Notes: generated by a model from the sequence alone, not told the origin. Counted from the stretch's first letter, positions 10,668-19,174 are shown. The stretch: 55,032 nucleotides of DNA from Anaerolineae bacterium (GCA_004297445.1 SCUK01000023.1:1-55032), one strand, 5' to 3'. Numbers and translations are program-made.

Positions 10668-13397
10668 TCAGCTCTTCAATGCCGCATGCGCCGCCGCCAG
10701 CCGCGCCACTGGCACCCGGAACGGCGAACATGAAACGTAATTGAGCCCGGTAGCATGGCAGAACAGGATCGACGCGGGGTCGCCGCCGTGTTCGCCGCAG
10801 ATTCCCACTTCCAGGTCAGGCCGCGCCGCCCGCCCATCGTCCACCGCCATCCGCATCAACCGCCCCACCCCCGGCTGGTCAATCGTCTGGAACGGGTTCT
10901 CTGGCAATATCTTATCTTCCACGTACTTGAGCAGGAAGTTGCGCTCGGCATCGTCGCGGCTGTACCCATACGTCATCTGGGTCAGGTCATTCGTCCCAAA
11001 CGAGAAGAATTCTGCCACTCCCGCGATTTCCGCGGCCGTCAGCGCCGCCCGCGGGATTTCAATCATCGTCCCAAACTTGTAGTGGAATTTGGCTTTTGTT
11101 TTCGCCATCACCTCTTTGGCAATCGCCTCCAGCCGCGGCTGGATGACTTTCAACTCATTCACGTGCCCAGTCAGCGGGATCATCACTTCCGGCCTTGGGT
11201 CCATGCCCTTTAGCGCTACCTCGGCCGCCGCTTCCATGATTGCCCGCACCTGCATCTCCACGATTTCCGGCATCACGATGCTCAGACGCACCCCCCGCAG
11301 GCCCATCATCGGGTTACTCTCATGCAGCGCGTTCACACTTGCCAGCAATTTTTCCTTTTCCTCCAGCCCGTCGGTCTTCCCCTCCACCCGCATCGTGATG
11401 ACCTCTTCCAGCAGGCTTTCCTGGCTCGGCAGAAATTCATGCAAGGGCGGGTCAATCAGCCGCACGATGACCGGCAGCCCGTCCATCGCCTCAAACAACC
11501 CTGCAAAATCCGCCCGCTGGTACGGCAGCAGTTCATCTAGCGCGCCCGTCCGTTCTTCGCTCGTTTCCGCCAGGATCATCCGTTGCACAATTGGCAACCG
11601 TTCCTGCTCAAAGAACATGTGCTCCGTCCGGCACAGCCCAATCCCCTTCGCCCCGTAAGACCGGGCGCGCCGCGCATCCGCCGGGTAATCGGCATTCGCC
11701 CATACCTGCAAGCCCCGCGTCACCGCCCCGCTGCGCACGCCGTCCCGTCCCGCCTCTTCATCCGCCCAGTTCAACAGCGTCAGCAATTCCGTTTGTTCCT
11801 CCAGGCTCGGTGCCATCGTTGCCAGTTGCCCGATAAACACTTCCCCCGTCGTCCCGTTTACCGATAGCCACTCGCCAGCCTTTACCTTCTTGTCCCCGGC
11901 CGTCATCGTCCGGTCTTCAACATTGATGCGCACCGCCGCCGCCCCCACCACGCACGGCACGCCAAACTGCCGTGCCACCACCGCCGCGTGGCTCGTTGCA
12001 CCGCCTTCGCTGGTCAAAATGCCCTTTGCTGCCAGCATGCCATGCACATCATCCGGCTTGGTGAACGGCCGCACCATGATCACCGCCTGCCTGGCTTCCT
12101 TTGCCATCTTCTCAGCCGTATCGGCATCAAAATACACCTGCCCCACCGCCGCCCCCGGGCTGGCGTTCACACCTGTGCAGAACAGCCGCCCCTCGGCTTT
12201 GGCCTGTGCTTCCGTGGCCGGGTCAAACTGCGGGTGCAGCAGGACGTCTACCTGCTCTGGCGTCACCCGCAACACCGCTTCCTTCTTGCTGATTAACCCC
12301 TCGCTCACCATATCCGCCGCGATCTGCACCGCCGCCCTCGCCGTCCGCTTGCCGCTGCGTGTTTGCAGCATCCACAATTTCCCCTGCTCGATTGTGAATT
12401 CCACATCCTGCATTTCGCGGTAATGCTTTTCCAAGGTGTTGCAGATTTCAACAAATTGCGCGAATGCCTCCGGCAAATCCTTTTCCATCTGGGCTATCGG
12501 CGTCGTATTGCGAATTCCCGCCACCACGTCTTCGCCCTGCGCGTTAATCAGGTAGTCGCCAAACAGCACCTTTCGGCCGGTAGCCGGGTCGCGCGTGAAC
12601 GCCACCCCCGTGCCGCTGGTATCCCCCATATTGCCAAAGACCATCGTGCAGATGTTCACCGCCGTGCCCAGGTCATGCCGTATCTTGGCCGCGTTGCGGT
12701 AATCCATCGCGCGTTTGCCGTTCCAGGACTTGAAAACCGCCTCTATCGATAGCCGCAATTGGCCATACGGGTCCTGCGGAAAGGCCCGCCCGGTGTGTTT
12801 CTGAATGATGCCCTTGAACTCCTCGGTGATCTTCTTCCATTCTCCTGCCCCCAACCCCGTATCCAGTTGCACCCCTTTCTTCTCTTTCCATGCGTCGAGC
12901 ACATCCTCAAAGTCTTCATCCGGCAGTCCCAGCACCACGCTGCCAAACATCTGCACCAAGCGCCGGTAGCAATCATACGCATAGCGCGGGTCGCCTGTCA
13001 GCTTCGCCAGCCCTTCCGTGGTCTCATCATTCAACCCGATATTGAGCACGGTATCCATCATCCCCGGCATGGAGAACTTCGCTCCCGACCGGCATGACAC
13101 CAGCAGTGGGTTCTTGGCTGAGCCAAACGCTTTGCCGGTCGTGGCTTCCGTTTCCTTCATCGCCGTCAGGCACTGATCCCACATCCCCTCCGGAAATTTC
13201 TCGCCGGCCGCCAGGTAAGCGTTGCACGCTTCGGTCGTTACTGTAAAGCCCGGCGGCACCGGCGCGCCAATCCGCGTCATTTCCGCAAGGTTAGCCCCCT
13301 TACCGCCTAACAGCCCGCGCACGCCCTCCCAGTCGCCGGCTTTCTTTTCCGCCAGCCCCACTTCATCGAATCGAAAAACCCATCGGGTGTCGTTCAC
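10668..13397 (-). CDS. ppdK: Pyruvate, phosphate dikinase
   Basis: A 909-residue cytoplasmic enzyme interconverting pyruvate + ATP + Pi and PEP + AMP + PPi. The N-terminal ATP-grasp domain (GGKGANLAEM near the start; SGAKFSMPGMMDTVLNIGLN) is followed by the phosphohistidine domain with the catalytic TSHAAVVAR motif about mid-protein, and the C-terminal PEP-utilising TIM barrel with GLCRTEHMFF, GTNDLTQMTYGYSRDD and CGEHGGDPAS. Length matches the family (~875-910). I prefer the GTG at 13397, which has GGAGG six bases upstream and gives the usual N-terminus (NDTRWVFRFDE); the ATG at 13436 lies upstream of the expected transcription start. With the nearby kor genes it fits pyruvate/PEP-centred anaerobic carbon metabolism. 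Confidence 0.95.
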   Translation of the reverse strand: MNDTRWVFRFDEVGLAEKKAGDWEGVRGLLGGKGANLAEMTRIGAPVPPGFTVTTEACNAYLAAGEKFPEGMWDQCLTAMKETEATTGKAFGSAKNPLLVSCRSGAKFSMPGMMDTVLNIGLNDETTEGLAKLTGDPRYAYDCYRRLVQMFGSVVLGLPDEDFEDVLDAWKEKKGVQLDTGLGAGEWKKITEEFKGIIQKHTGRAFPQDPYGQLRLSIEAVFKSWNGKRAMDYRNAAKIRHDLGTAVNICTMVFGNMGDTSGTGVAFTRDPATGRKVLFGDYLINAQGEDVVAGIRNTTPIAQMEKDLPEAFAQFVEICNTLEKHYREMQDVEFTIEQGKLWMLQTRSGKRTARAAVQIAADMVSEGLISKKEAVLRVTPEQVDVLLHPQFDPATEAQAKAEGRLFCTGVNASPGAAVGQVYFDADTAEKMAKEARQAVIMVRPFTKPDDVHGMLAAKGILTSEGGATSHAAVVARQFGVPCVVGAAAVRINVEDRTMTAGDKKVKAGEWLSVNGTTGEVFIGQLATMAPSLEEQTELLTLLNWADEEAGRDGVRSGAVTRGLQVWANADYPADARRARSYGAKGIGLCRTEHMFFEQERLPIVQRMILAETSEERTGALDELLPYQRADFAGLFEAMDGLPVIVRLIDPPLHEFLPSQESLLEEVITMRVEGKTDGLEEKEKLLASVNALHESNPMMGLRGVRLSIVMPEIVEMQVRAIMEAAAEVALKGMDPRPEVMIPLTGHVNELKVIQPRLEAIAKEVMAKTKAKFHYKFGTMIEIPRAALTAAEIAGVAEFFSFGTNDLTQMTYGYSRDDAERNFLLKYVEDKILPENPFQTIDQPGVGRLMRMAVDDGRAARPDLEVGICGEHGGDPASILFCHATGLNYVSCSPFRVPVARLAAAHAALKS

Positions 13398-13436
13398 GGC
13401 AAGCCTCCACGCTCGGTGTTCGCCGGGCGCATACAT

Positions 13437-13464
13437 ATTATAAATCTGCCCTTAAGTATCTGAA
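13437..13464 (-). promoter_or_regulatory. Candidate ppdK promoter
   Basis: On the minus strand TATAAT (13442-13437) sits 16 bases after a weak -35 TTCAGA (13464-13459). It would start transcription about 30 bases before the GTG at 13397, supporting that start. Confidence 0.45.
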
Positions 13465-13639
13465 TTTTATCGCCAATCCATGAGGGACAAATGCCCCGAA
13501 TAGCTGTGGTGAGATGTCCTTACATCAAAAATTTGGCTCCTGGCCGCGCCACTCTTTACAGTTTCTTTAATATTCCTTTTCTGGCAGTTTATGGTGAATC
13601 GGTAACATGGGGGCACCTACAAGAAACAGGAGACTTGAA

Positions 13640-14122
13640 ATGAACACGACATTGAAATGGATTTTGGGGATTGCCGGAGTAGTCATCATCGCCGGCGCAC
13701 TATTGATGGCTGGCGTTTTCGCCGGTCGCATGACCTCCGCCTGGAATCCCATGGGCGGCTCGCTCGGCTATGGCGAAATGATGGGCCGGGGCTTCAGCCC
13801 GGACGGCTTCGGCCACGGCGGCATGATGGGTCGGGGCTTTGGCGATGGCGAATTTGGTCCCGGCGGCATGATGAACGGTTGGGGAGGCTACGACCAGGAC
13901 ATCGAAGTTGACCTGACCGAAGAAGAGGCTCTCCAGCTCGCGACGGACTACGTCGCTTCCGAATACCCCGGAGCCGTCATCACTGGCGACGCCTTCCTCC
14001 GCCAGGGCATCTATCACTGGGAACTCCAGCAGGACGGCGAAACCGCTGGCCGCGTGATGGTGGATGGCAACAGCGGCGATGTCTTCGCCCACACCTGGTC
14101 GGCCAGTTCCTCTGACAACTAG
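13640..14122 (+). CDS. Membrane-anchored Met/Gly/His-rich PepSY-like protein
   Basis: A 160-residue protein. Residues ~7-30 form one hydrophobic helix (LGIAGVVIIAGALLMAGVFAG), a signal anchor. Residues ~35-85 are an extracytoplasmic linker rich in Met, Gly and His with repeats GEMMGRGF, HGGMMGRGF and PGGMMNGW. The C-terminal ~75 residues (LTEEEALQLATDYVASEYPG ... RVMVDGNSGDVF) match the PepSY fold. AGGAGA six bases before the ATG at 13640 fixes the start. The TAG stop coincides with the left CTAG duplication of the inserted IS. Met-rich linkers of this type often bind Cu/Ag; that is inference. The two-component genes beyond the IS are likely functional partners. Confidence 0.7.
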   Translation: MNTTLKWILGIAGVVIIAGALLMAGVFAGRMTSAWNPMGGSLGYGEMMGRGFSPDGFGHGGMMGRGFGDGEFGPGGMMNGWGGYDQDIEVDLTEEEALQLATDYVASEYPGAVITGDAFLRQGIYHWELQQDGETAGRVMVDGNSGDVFAHTWSASSSDN

Positions 14123-14138
14123 TATTACAGCGCAAGGT
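14123..14138 (+). repeat. Left terminal inverted repeat of the IS
   Basis: TATTACAGCGCAAGGT; perfect reverse complement of 15641-15656. The CTAG immediately outside (14119-14122) is one copy of the target duplication and contains the PepSY gene's TAG. Confidence 0.93.
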
Positions 14139-14226
14139 CGCGCCTTACGAATAAAACCGCGCGAAAGAAAGGAGGACATGGTATTTTTTCTCCGTCGGCT
14201 AGCAACCAAAGGAGAAGAAAGGAACC

Positions 14227-15654
14227 ATGTCCACAGAGATTGTATCGGAAATTTGCCCACCGCCGGAATGGGAATTGGCGGAAGAAGATATCCAACGAAT
14301 GGTTGTTGAACTGGACCGTTTCTATCAGGAATTCAAGCCCGGCTTTGAGCGCTGCGATCAGGCGGCTCACGGTTGGGTGTATTTGAAAGGGCTGTTGAGT
14401 GATTTGCCGCGCAAAGTAACCGAACGCATCGCCCTGCGTTTTGGGAGCTGCGTGCGCAGCCTGCAGCACTTCATCGGTCAGAGCCCGTGGGAACGAGAGC
14501 AGTTGCTGGCAAAACAACAGGCCCTGGTGGTGGAGACGTTGGGTGAGCCGGATGGCGTGCTGCTGGTGGACGAGTCGGGGATGGTCAAACAAGGAGGGCA
14601 TTCGGTTGGGGTCGGGGCGCAATACTGCGGCTCGGTGGGCAAGATTGCCAATGCGCAAGTCGGGGTTTACCTGGGGTATGCCAGTCGCAAGGGGCATGCC
14701 TTTTTGGATGGGCGGCTGTTCGTGCCGGAGCAATGGTTTGATGCGACCAATGCGGAATTGCGCCAGGCAGTCAATCTTCCTGAAAAGCTGAGTTACGAGA
14801 CCAAGCCCGCCATCGGCCTGGAATTGCTGGAAAATGCGCTCGCCCGCGGGGAATTGCCCTGCAGATGGGTGGCGGCGGACGAATTGTACGGCGATTCGCC
14901 CGGTTTCCGGGATGGGGTGGCTGCTGTGGGTCTGTGGTTCTTCACCGAAGTGCGCTGCACAACCCGCATCTGGCTGGAAAAGCCGGAAATCTGGGTACCG
15001 CCCTGGAAAGGCCGCGGCCGTCGGCCGACCCGCCTGCGTCTGAAAAATCCTGAGCAGGGCGCCATCCAAGTCGATCAGATGGTCCAGCAACTGCCGGCCA
15101 CCTCCTGGGTTCGCGCCCGCATCAAGGAAGGCGCCAAGGGTCCGCTGGTCTGTGATTTCGCCTGCCTGCGGGTCTTTGAAGTGCGGGACGGCCTGCCCGG
15201 TCAGGAGCTCTGGCTCATCTTGCGCCGCAACCTCGAGGACCCGAGCGAAATCAAGTATTACTTCAGCAATGCGCCGGCCGACCTTGACCCGGCTCAATTG
15301 GTGCGCATCAGCGGCATGCGCTGGCCGGTCGAGATCATCTTTCGAGCCGGTAAGGTCGAAGTCGGCTTCGACCATTACGAACTGCGTAGCTGGTTGGGTT
15401 GGCATCATCACATGCTGTTCGCGTTTCTGGCTCATCTGTTCCTGGTCAGGATGCGTATCTTTTTCAAATCCCGGGCGCCGGCCTTGACGGTGCCCCAGGT
15501 CCGCTTGCTGCTTTTGAGTGTCTTGCCCATGCCCGCTTTCAACGTCGCGGATGCCATTCGGATCGTCCGTTATTATCAACGCCGCAATTATGCGGCTTAT
15601 CTTTCTCACCGAAAGGGCCGCCTCGAGCGGCCTTCACTCAACCTTGCGCTGTAA
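14227..15654 (+). CDS. IS701-family DDE transposase
   Basis: A 475-residue transposase. The first catalytic Asp is in LLVDESGMVKQG (Asp115), followed by the family's GHSVGVGAQYCGSVGKIANAQ; the second Asp lies in WVAADELYG (~218). The C-terminal part contains MRWPVEIIFRAGK, likely carrying the catalytic Glu. Its TAA lies inside the right inverted repeat. GGAGAAG before the ATG can pair with a T/C tract at 14183-14192, a hairpin that would hide the ribosome-binding site and dampen read-through expression; this pairing is inferred. No frameshift or stop is seen, so the element may be active. Confidence 0.93.
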   Translation: MSTEIVSEICPPPEWELAEEDIQRMVVELDRFYQEFKPGFERCDQAAHGWVYLKGLLSDLPRKVTERIALRFGSCVRSLQHFIGQSPWEREQLLAKQQALVVETLGEPDGVLLVDESGMVKQGGHSVGVGAQYCGSVGKIANAQVGVYLGYASRKGHAFLDGRLFVPEQWFDATNAELRQAVNLPEKLSYETKPAIGLELLENALARGELPCRWVAADELYGDSPGFRDGVAAVGLWFFTEVRCTTRIWLEKPEIWVPPWKGRGRRPTRLRLKNPEQGAIQVDQMVQQLPATSWVRARIKEGAKGPLVCDFACLRVFEVRDGLPGQELWLILRRNLEDPSEIKYYFSNAPADLDPAQLVRISGMRWPVEIIFRAGKVEVGFDHYELRSWLGWHHHMLFAFLAHLFLVRMRIFFKSRAPALTVPQVRLLLLSVLPMPAFNVADAIRIVRYYQRRNYAAYLSHRKGRLERPSLNLAL

Positions 15655-15656
15655 TA
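15641..15656 (-). repeat. Right terminal inverted repeat of the IS
   Basis: ACCTTGCGCTGTAATA, perfect complement of the left end; overlaps the transposase stop. Followed by the second CTAG (15657-15660). Confidence 0.93.
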
Positions 15657-15680
15657 CTAGGCAACCCATCGCTGACTATC

Positions 15681-15721
15681 CGCCAGCCCCATTCGCTTCA
15701 CTGGAATGGGGCTGGCGTTTT
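15681..15721 (+). terminator. Intrinsic terminator displaced from its gene by the IS
   Basis: A 14-bp perfect stem (15681-15694 with 15704-15717), nine-base loop and TTTT. Removing the IS and one CTAG copy puts this hairpin about 20 bases after the PepSY stop, so it most likely terminated that gene. Confidence 0.85.
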
Positions 15722-15758
15722 CAACCCTGCATCGGCTGACTCCGGTAGAATTGCTGCA

Positions 15759-16436
15759 ATGACCAAACCCAGAATTCTCGTGGTGGATGATGAGGAAAAC
15801 ATCCTCAAACTCGTCACCGCCTACCTGGAAAAGGAAAACTACGAAGTGCTGACGGCCTCTTCCGGGCTGGCGGCGCTTGAGATTGCCCGCCGAATGAAAC
15901 CGGACCTGCTGGTGCTGGATGTCATGCTCCCCGGCCTGGACGGCCTCGAAGCCCTGCGCGAACTTCGCCGCGAGTCGGACATGTACGTCATCCTGCTCAC
16001 CGCCCGCGCGGAAGAGGTGGACAAGATTATCGGCCTGTCTATCGGCGCCGACGATTACGTCACCAAGCCCTTCAGTCCCCGTGAACTCGTCGCCCGCATC
16101 AAAGCTGGTCTGCGTCGCGCCGGTCAGGGCAGAACAGACCACAAGGAACTTAAGTTCCCGCATATCCGCATCGACCTGGGCGCACGCCGCGTCTGGCTGC
16201 ATGACTCTGAAATCGAACTCACCCAGCGCGAGTTCGACCTGCTCGCCGCCCTGGCGGAACATGCCGGCCTCGTACTCAGCCGGGAGCAATTGCTCGAAAA
16301 CGTCTGGGGTGGACAATATTTCGGTGAACTTCGCGTCGTGGATGTTCACCTCGGCCATGTACGTCAGAAACTCGGTGGGGACTTTATAGAGACTGTTCGC
16401 GGTGTCGGCTACCGCTTTGAAGACAAGGAAACCTGA
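15759..16436 (+). CDS. OmpR/PhoB-family response regulator
   Basis: A 225-residue regulator. The receiver domain (residues ~5-118) shows the acidic pair VDDEEN, the phospho-acceptor Asp in LLVLDVMLPGLDG (~54), the Thr of ILLTARAE and the Lys of DDYVTKPFSP. The winged-helix DNA-binding domain (~130-222) has LTQREFDLLAALAEHAG and VRGVGYRF. The ATG at 15759 gives the standard N-terminus (PRILVVDDEENIL). It lies 1 bp before the sensor kinase ATG and so forms an operon with it. The close terminator upstream implies that transcription starts within 15720-15755; a possible -10 TAGAAT is at 15746. Confidence 0.92.
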   Translation: MTKPRILVVDDEENILKLVTAYLEKENYEVLTASSGLAALEIARRMKPDLLVLDVMLPGLDGLEALRELRRESDMYVILLTARAEEVDKIIGLSIGADDYVTKPFSPRELVARIKAGLRRAGQGRTDHKELKFPHIRIDLGARRVWLHDSEIELTQREFDLLAALAEHAGLVLSREQLLENVWGGQYFGELRVVDVHLGHVRQKLGGDFIETVRGVGYRFEDKET

Positions 16437-16437
16437 G

Positions 16438-17610
16438 ATGCATCGCCTTATTCCTCGCACGCTCTTCGGCCGTCTCCTTCTGGCCTTCCTCCTGGTCTTT
16501 GTCGTTTCCGGAGGGGTGCTGGTGGCAGCCACCGAACTCAGCCTGCCACGCCTATATGACCGCCATTTCATGATGGCGTCGGACCCGGATATGGGAGAAA
16601 TGCCAATGGGCGGTCATGGTCGCGGTCCGGACGAAGTCGCGGCCGGGCAATTCCTGAACTTCCGCGCCGCCGTGGAGGGCGCACTGATTCCCGCCGCCTG
16701 GGCCGCCCTGCTCGCCGCCATACTGGTCAGCGCCTGGCTCAGCCGCCGCGTCAGCCAGCCGCTCCAGCACCTCGCCCAGGCCAGTCAGCGCATCGCCGTT
16801 GGCCACTACGAACAACGCGTGAGCCCAACGGAGATTTCCGGGGCCCCTCAGGAATTTGTGGACGTGGCCGGCAGCTTCAACCAGATGGCCGAGCGCCTGG
16901 AAAAGACCGAAACCCTGCGCCGTGAACTGATTGCCGATGTTTCCCACGAGCTCCGCACTCCCCTCACCATCATTAAAGGCTCGATGGAGGGCCTGATGGA
17001 TGGCGTGCTGGCCCCGGACAATCAGACCTTTGGTATGGTTCAACACGAAGCCGCCCGTCTTGAACGCCTGGTGAACGATATGCTTCAACTCAGCCGTCTG
17101 GAAGCCGGAAAGGATACGCTGGAACTTGGGCCTCTCTCGGTCGAAACGTTGCTCAACGGCTCCCTTGAAAGCATCCGGGCCGCGTACCGGGAAAAGGGAG
17201 TATCCCTCGCTTCTGAATTGGAGCAGGGCCTGCCGGCCCTCCAGGTCGACGTAGACCGCGCCTATCAGGCGGTCCTCAACCTTCTCGCCAACGCCTTGGA
17301 ATATACGCCGGCCGGCGGGGTGGTCACCGTCCGCGCCCGCCGGGAATCCGAGAGCATAGTGATCGAGGTGGAGGATTCCGGCATTGGCATCGCCCCGGGA
17401 CACCTTCCCCACGTCTTTGAGCGCTTTTACCGCGTGGATAAGAGCCGCTCCCGCGCCCAGGGCGGTACCGGCATCGGGTTGGCCATCACCCGCCGTATCA
17501 TGGAAGCCCACGGCGGTCGCGCCGAGGTCACCAGCCCCGGTCTGGGTCATGGCAGTCGCTTCACCCTTATCTGGCCCATTGAGTTTCCGCCCAACCCCAA
17601 GAAACAGTAG
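16438..17610 (+). CDS. Sensor histidine kinase with Met/His-rich periplasmic loop
   Basis: A 390-residue membrane kinase. TM1 spans ~8-30, a short extracytoplasmic loop includes DPDMGEMPMGGHGRG, TM2 spans ~80-100 (ALIPAAWAALLAAILVSAWL), then HAMP (SRRVSQPLQHLAQ). The phospho-acceptor H-box is DVSHELRTPLTIIKG; the ATPase shows NLLANALEY, VEDSGIGI and GGTGIGLAI. It phosphorylates the regulator encoded just upstream. The Met/His cluster recalls the Met-rich linker of the PepSY protein upstream and suggests a metal (Cu/Ag) or redox signal; this is inference. Confidence 0.92.
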   Translation: MHRLIPRTLFGRLLLAFLLVFVVSGGVLVAATELSLPRLYDRHFMMASDPDMGEMPMGGHGRGPDEVAAGQFLNFRAAVEGALIPAAWAALLAAILVSAWLSRRVSQPLQHLAQASQRIAVGHYEQRVSPTEISGAPQEFVDVAGSFNQMAERLEKTETLRRELIADVSHELRTPLTIIKGSMEGLMDGVLAPDNQTFGMVQHEAARLERLVNDMLQLSRLEAGKDTLELGPLSVETLLNGSLESIRAAYREKGVSLASELEQGLPALQVDVDRAYQAVLNLLANALEYTPAGGVVTVRARRESESIVIEVEDSGIGIAPGHLPHVFERFYRVDKSRSRAQGGTGIGLAITRRIMEAHGGRAEVTSPGLGHGSRFTLIWPIEFPPNPKKQ

Positions 17611-17691
17611 CCTTTCAGCAGCCGGTCGCAAACTGCCCGCCCATCTCCGTGCCTCCGTATCGCTGTGGTGAAAATTTTCCCAAATTCAGCG

Positions 17692-17720
17692 TTGACAATC
17701 CGCCCCCCCTTCTGTATAAT
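17692..17720 (+). promoter_or_regulatory. Consensus sigma70 promoter of the rplU operon
   Basis: TTGACA (17692-17697), a 17-bp spacer and TATAAT (17715-17720): a perfect housekeeping promoter, as expected for ribosomal protein genes. Confidence 0.93.
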
Positions 17721-17727
17721 TCCGTGG

Positions 17728-17839
17728 CTATGCTCCCGGCGCTGGCTGGGAGTTCATGTTGTTTATTCACTACCCCCAACTTCCCCGCCCACCGGCACAC
17801 TTGTGCGGGCTGTGCGGCGAAGTGACGTTGGAGGAACCA
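17728..17839 (+). promoter_or_regulatory. 5' leader of rplU
   Basis: About 110 transcribed untranslated bases lie between the promoter and rplU. Short complementary segments such as GCCCACCGGCACAC/GTGCGGGC are present. L21 leader RNAs that bind a ribosomal protein are known in other bacteria, but I cannot match this one to that motif. Confidence 0.3.
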
Positions 17840-18361
17840 ATGAAGTACGCAATTGTGGAAAGTGGCGGCAAGCAATACAAAGCCGTCGAAGGCCGGATGA
17901 TTGAAGTCGACCGGCTGCAAGTTGAAGTCGGTAAGAAGGTCGAACTGAACGACGTCTATCTCGTATCGGATGAGGGCGACATCACCGTTGGCACCCCCAA
18001 AGTGTCCGGCGCAAAGGTGACCGCCACCGTCAGCGACCACATCCTCGGTCCCAAGCTCATCATCTTCAAGTACCGCCCCAAGCAGCGCTTTCGCGTCAAG
18101 ACCGGCCATCGCCAGCAATACACCCTGCTGATGATTGAAAGCATTGCCGGCAAGGACGGTAAGGTCTCCGAAAAGAAGGTCGAAGCCAAGCCGGAGCCGG
18201 TCGCTGAAGCCCCCGCCGTTGAAGCGCCGGTCGCTAAGGCCAAGACGGCAGCCAAAGCCAAGACAGCCGCAAAGCCCAAGACCAAAGCGGCCCCAAAAAC
18301 CAAAACCGCCCCCAAAGGCGGCGCGGCCAAGAAACCGGCCACCAAGAAAACCGCGAAATAG
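17840..18361 (+). CDS. rplU: 50S ribosomal protein L21 with Lys/Ala-rich tail
   Basis: A 173-residue protein. The first ~103 residues are canonical L21 (MKYAIVESGGKQYKAVEG; HRQQYTLLMIESI). The remaining ~65 residues are a low-complexity basic tail of Ala, Lys, Pro and Thr (KAKTAAKAKTAAKPKTKAA), like histone-H1-type tails, and should bind rRNA or DNA non-specifically. GGAGG at 17830-17834 fixes the ATG. First gene of rplU-rpmA-rpmE. Confidence 0.95.
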   Translation: MKYAIVESGGKQYKAVEGRMIEVDRLQVEVGKKVELNDVYLVSDEGDITVGTPKVSGAKVTATVSDHILGPKLIIFKYRPKQRFRVKTGHRQQYTLLMIESIAGKDGKVSEKKVEAKPEPVAEAPAVEAPVAKAKTAAKAKTAAKPKTKAAPKTKTAPKGGAAKKPATKKTAK

Positions 18362-18379
18362 GACGAGTGAGGTTCAATC

Positions 18380-18637
18380 ATGGCTCATAAAAAAGGCGGC
18401 GGTTCCAGCCGCAACGGTCGAGACAGCAACAGCCAGCGCCTGGGCGTAAAAATGTACGCCGGTGAGAAAGTCATCCCCGGCAACATCCTGGTTCGCCAGC
18501 GCGGCACCAAGATTTACCCCGGCCTCAACGTCGGGATGGGCAAGGACCACACCTTGTTTGCCACCGCCGAAGGCGTGGTAGTTTACGAAACCCTGCGCGG
18601 CGGCAAGAAAAGCGTACGCATAGACCCCCTGGCCTAG
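18380..18637 (+). CDS. rpmA: 50S ribosomal protein L27
   Basis: A complete 85-residue L27 beginning [20 protein letters not shown], without the cleavable N-terminal extension of Firmicutes L27. It sits at the peptidyl-transferase centre of the large subunit. It is 18 bp downstream of rplU, the conserved L21-L27 pairing. Confidence 0.97.
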   Translation: MAHKKGGGSSRNGRDSNSQRLGVKMYAGEKVIPGNILVRQRGTKIYPGLNVGMGKDHTLFATAEGVVVYETLRGGKKSVRIDPLA

Positions 18638-18675
18638 GCAGTTTTCTGCCCCAGCGGTCATAGAGAGGCAACGCA

Positions 18676-19158
18676 ATGAAAAAAGATATTCACCCAACCT
18701 ACTACCCGGACGCAGTCGTTACCTGCGCCTGTGGCAAGACCTGGACCACCGGCTCCACCCAAAAGGAAATCCGTGTGGACATCTGCTCCAATTGCCACCC
18801 GTTCTATACCGGTGAGCAGCGCATCGTAGACACCGAGGGCCAGGTGGACCGCTTCTACAAGCGTCTGGAAGCCCGCCAGTCCTACGTGGCGGAACAGGAG
18901 GCCAAAGAAGCCTCCCAGATTGCTCCCGAACGCCCCATCAGCGAATTCTCGCTCGGCAAGCGTGCCGAAGAAGCCCTCAAGAAAGTCGGCATTCTGACCG
19001 CCGGAGAATTCATCGCCAAGCTCGCTGAAGGCGATGACGCCGTCCTCGCAATCGAAGGCTTTGGCCGCAAGAGTCTCGCCGACCTGAAGAAGGCCCTGCG
19101 CCGCAACGGGTACGACCTGCCCGAAGAAGTGGCCGCAGAAGCCTCTGAAGCCGCCTAG
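18676..19158 (+). CDS. rpmE: 50S ribosomal protein L31 fused to an alpha-CTD-like helix-hairpin-helix domain
   Basis: A 160-residue protein, over twice the normal L31 length (~70). Residues 1-68 are a zinc-type L31 ([12 protein letters not shown]; Cys17, Cys19, Cys37, Cys40; [20 protein letters not shown]). After an acidic/Ala linker, residues ~88-150 ([20 protein letters not shown] ... [20 protein letters not shown]) strongly resemble the RNA-polymerase alpha C-terminal domain or related helix-hairpin-helix DNA-binding units. Spacing to rpmA is 38 bp. Whether the tail binds nucleic acid is inferred. A frameshift fusion is unlikely because the frame is continuous and ends at a strong terminator. 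Confidence 0.93.
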   Translation: MKKDIHPTYYPDAVVTCACGKTWTTGSTQKEIRVDICSNCHPFYTGEQRIVDTEGQVDRFYKRLEARQSYVAEQEAKEASQIAPERPISEFSLGKRAEEALKKVGILTAGEFIAKLAEGDDAVLAIEGFGRKSLADLKKALRRNGYDLPEEVAAEASEAA

Positions 19159-19174
19159 TCAATCACTCAAAACG

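Larger units (their letters stand above)
14123..15656 (+). mobile_element. Complete IS701-family insertion sequence
   Basis: A 1534-bp element with perfect 16-bp terminal inverted repeats, one transposase gene, and flanking CTAG duplications (14119-14122 and 15657-15660). A 4-bp YTAR-type target is known for IS701-family elements. The element sits between the PepSY gene's stop codon and a hairpin terminator that probably belonged to that gene. Intact ends and an uninterrupted transposase suggest recent insertion. Confidence 0.92.

Noticed and set aside
13398-13436. ATG start for ppdK at 13436
   Set aside because: Lies beside the -10 box, before the expected transcription start, and has no ribosome-binding site; the GTG at 13397 does.
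14178-14309. 43-codon upstream frame before the transposase
   Set aside because: Its ATG is only two bases from the purine-rich site, it overlaps the transposase start in another frame, and has no recognisable product.
14125-15609. Minus-strand frame of 494 codons
   Set aside because: Antisense of the transposase.
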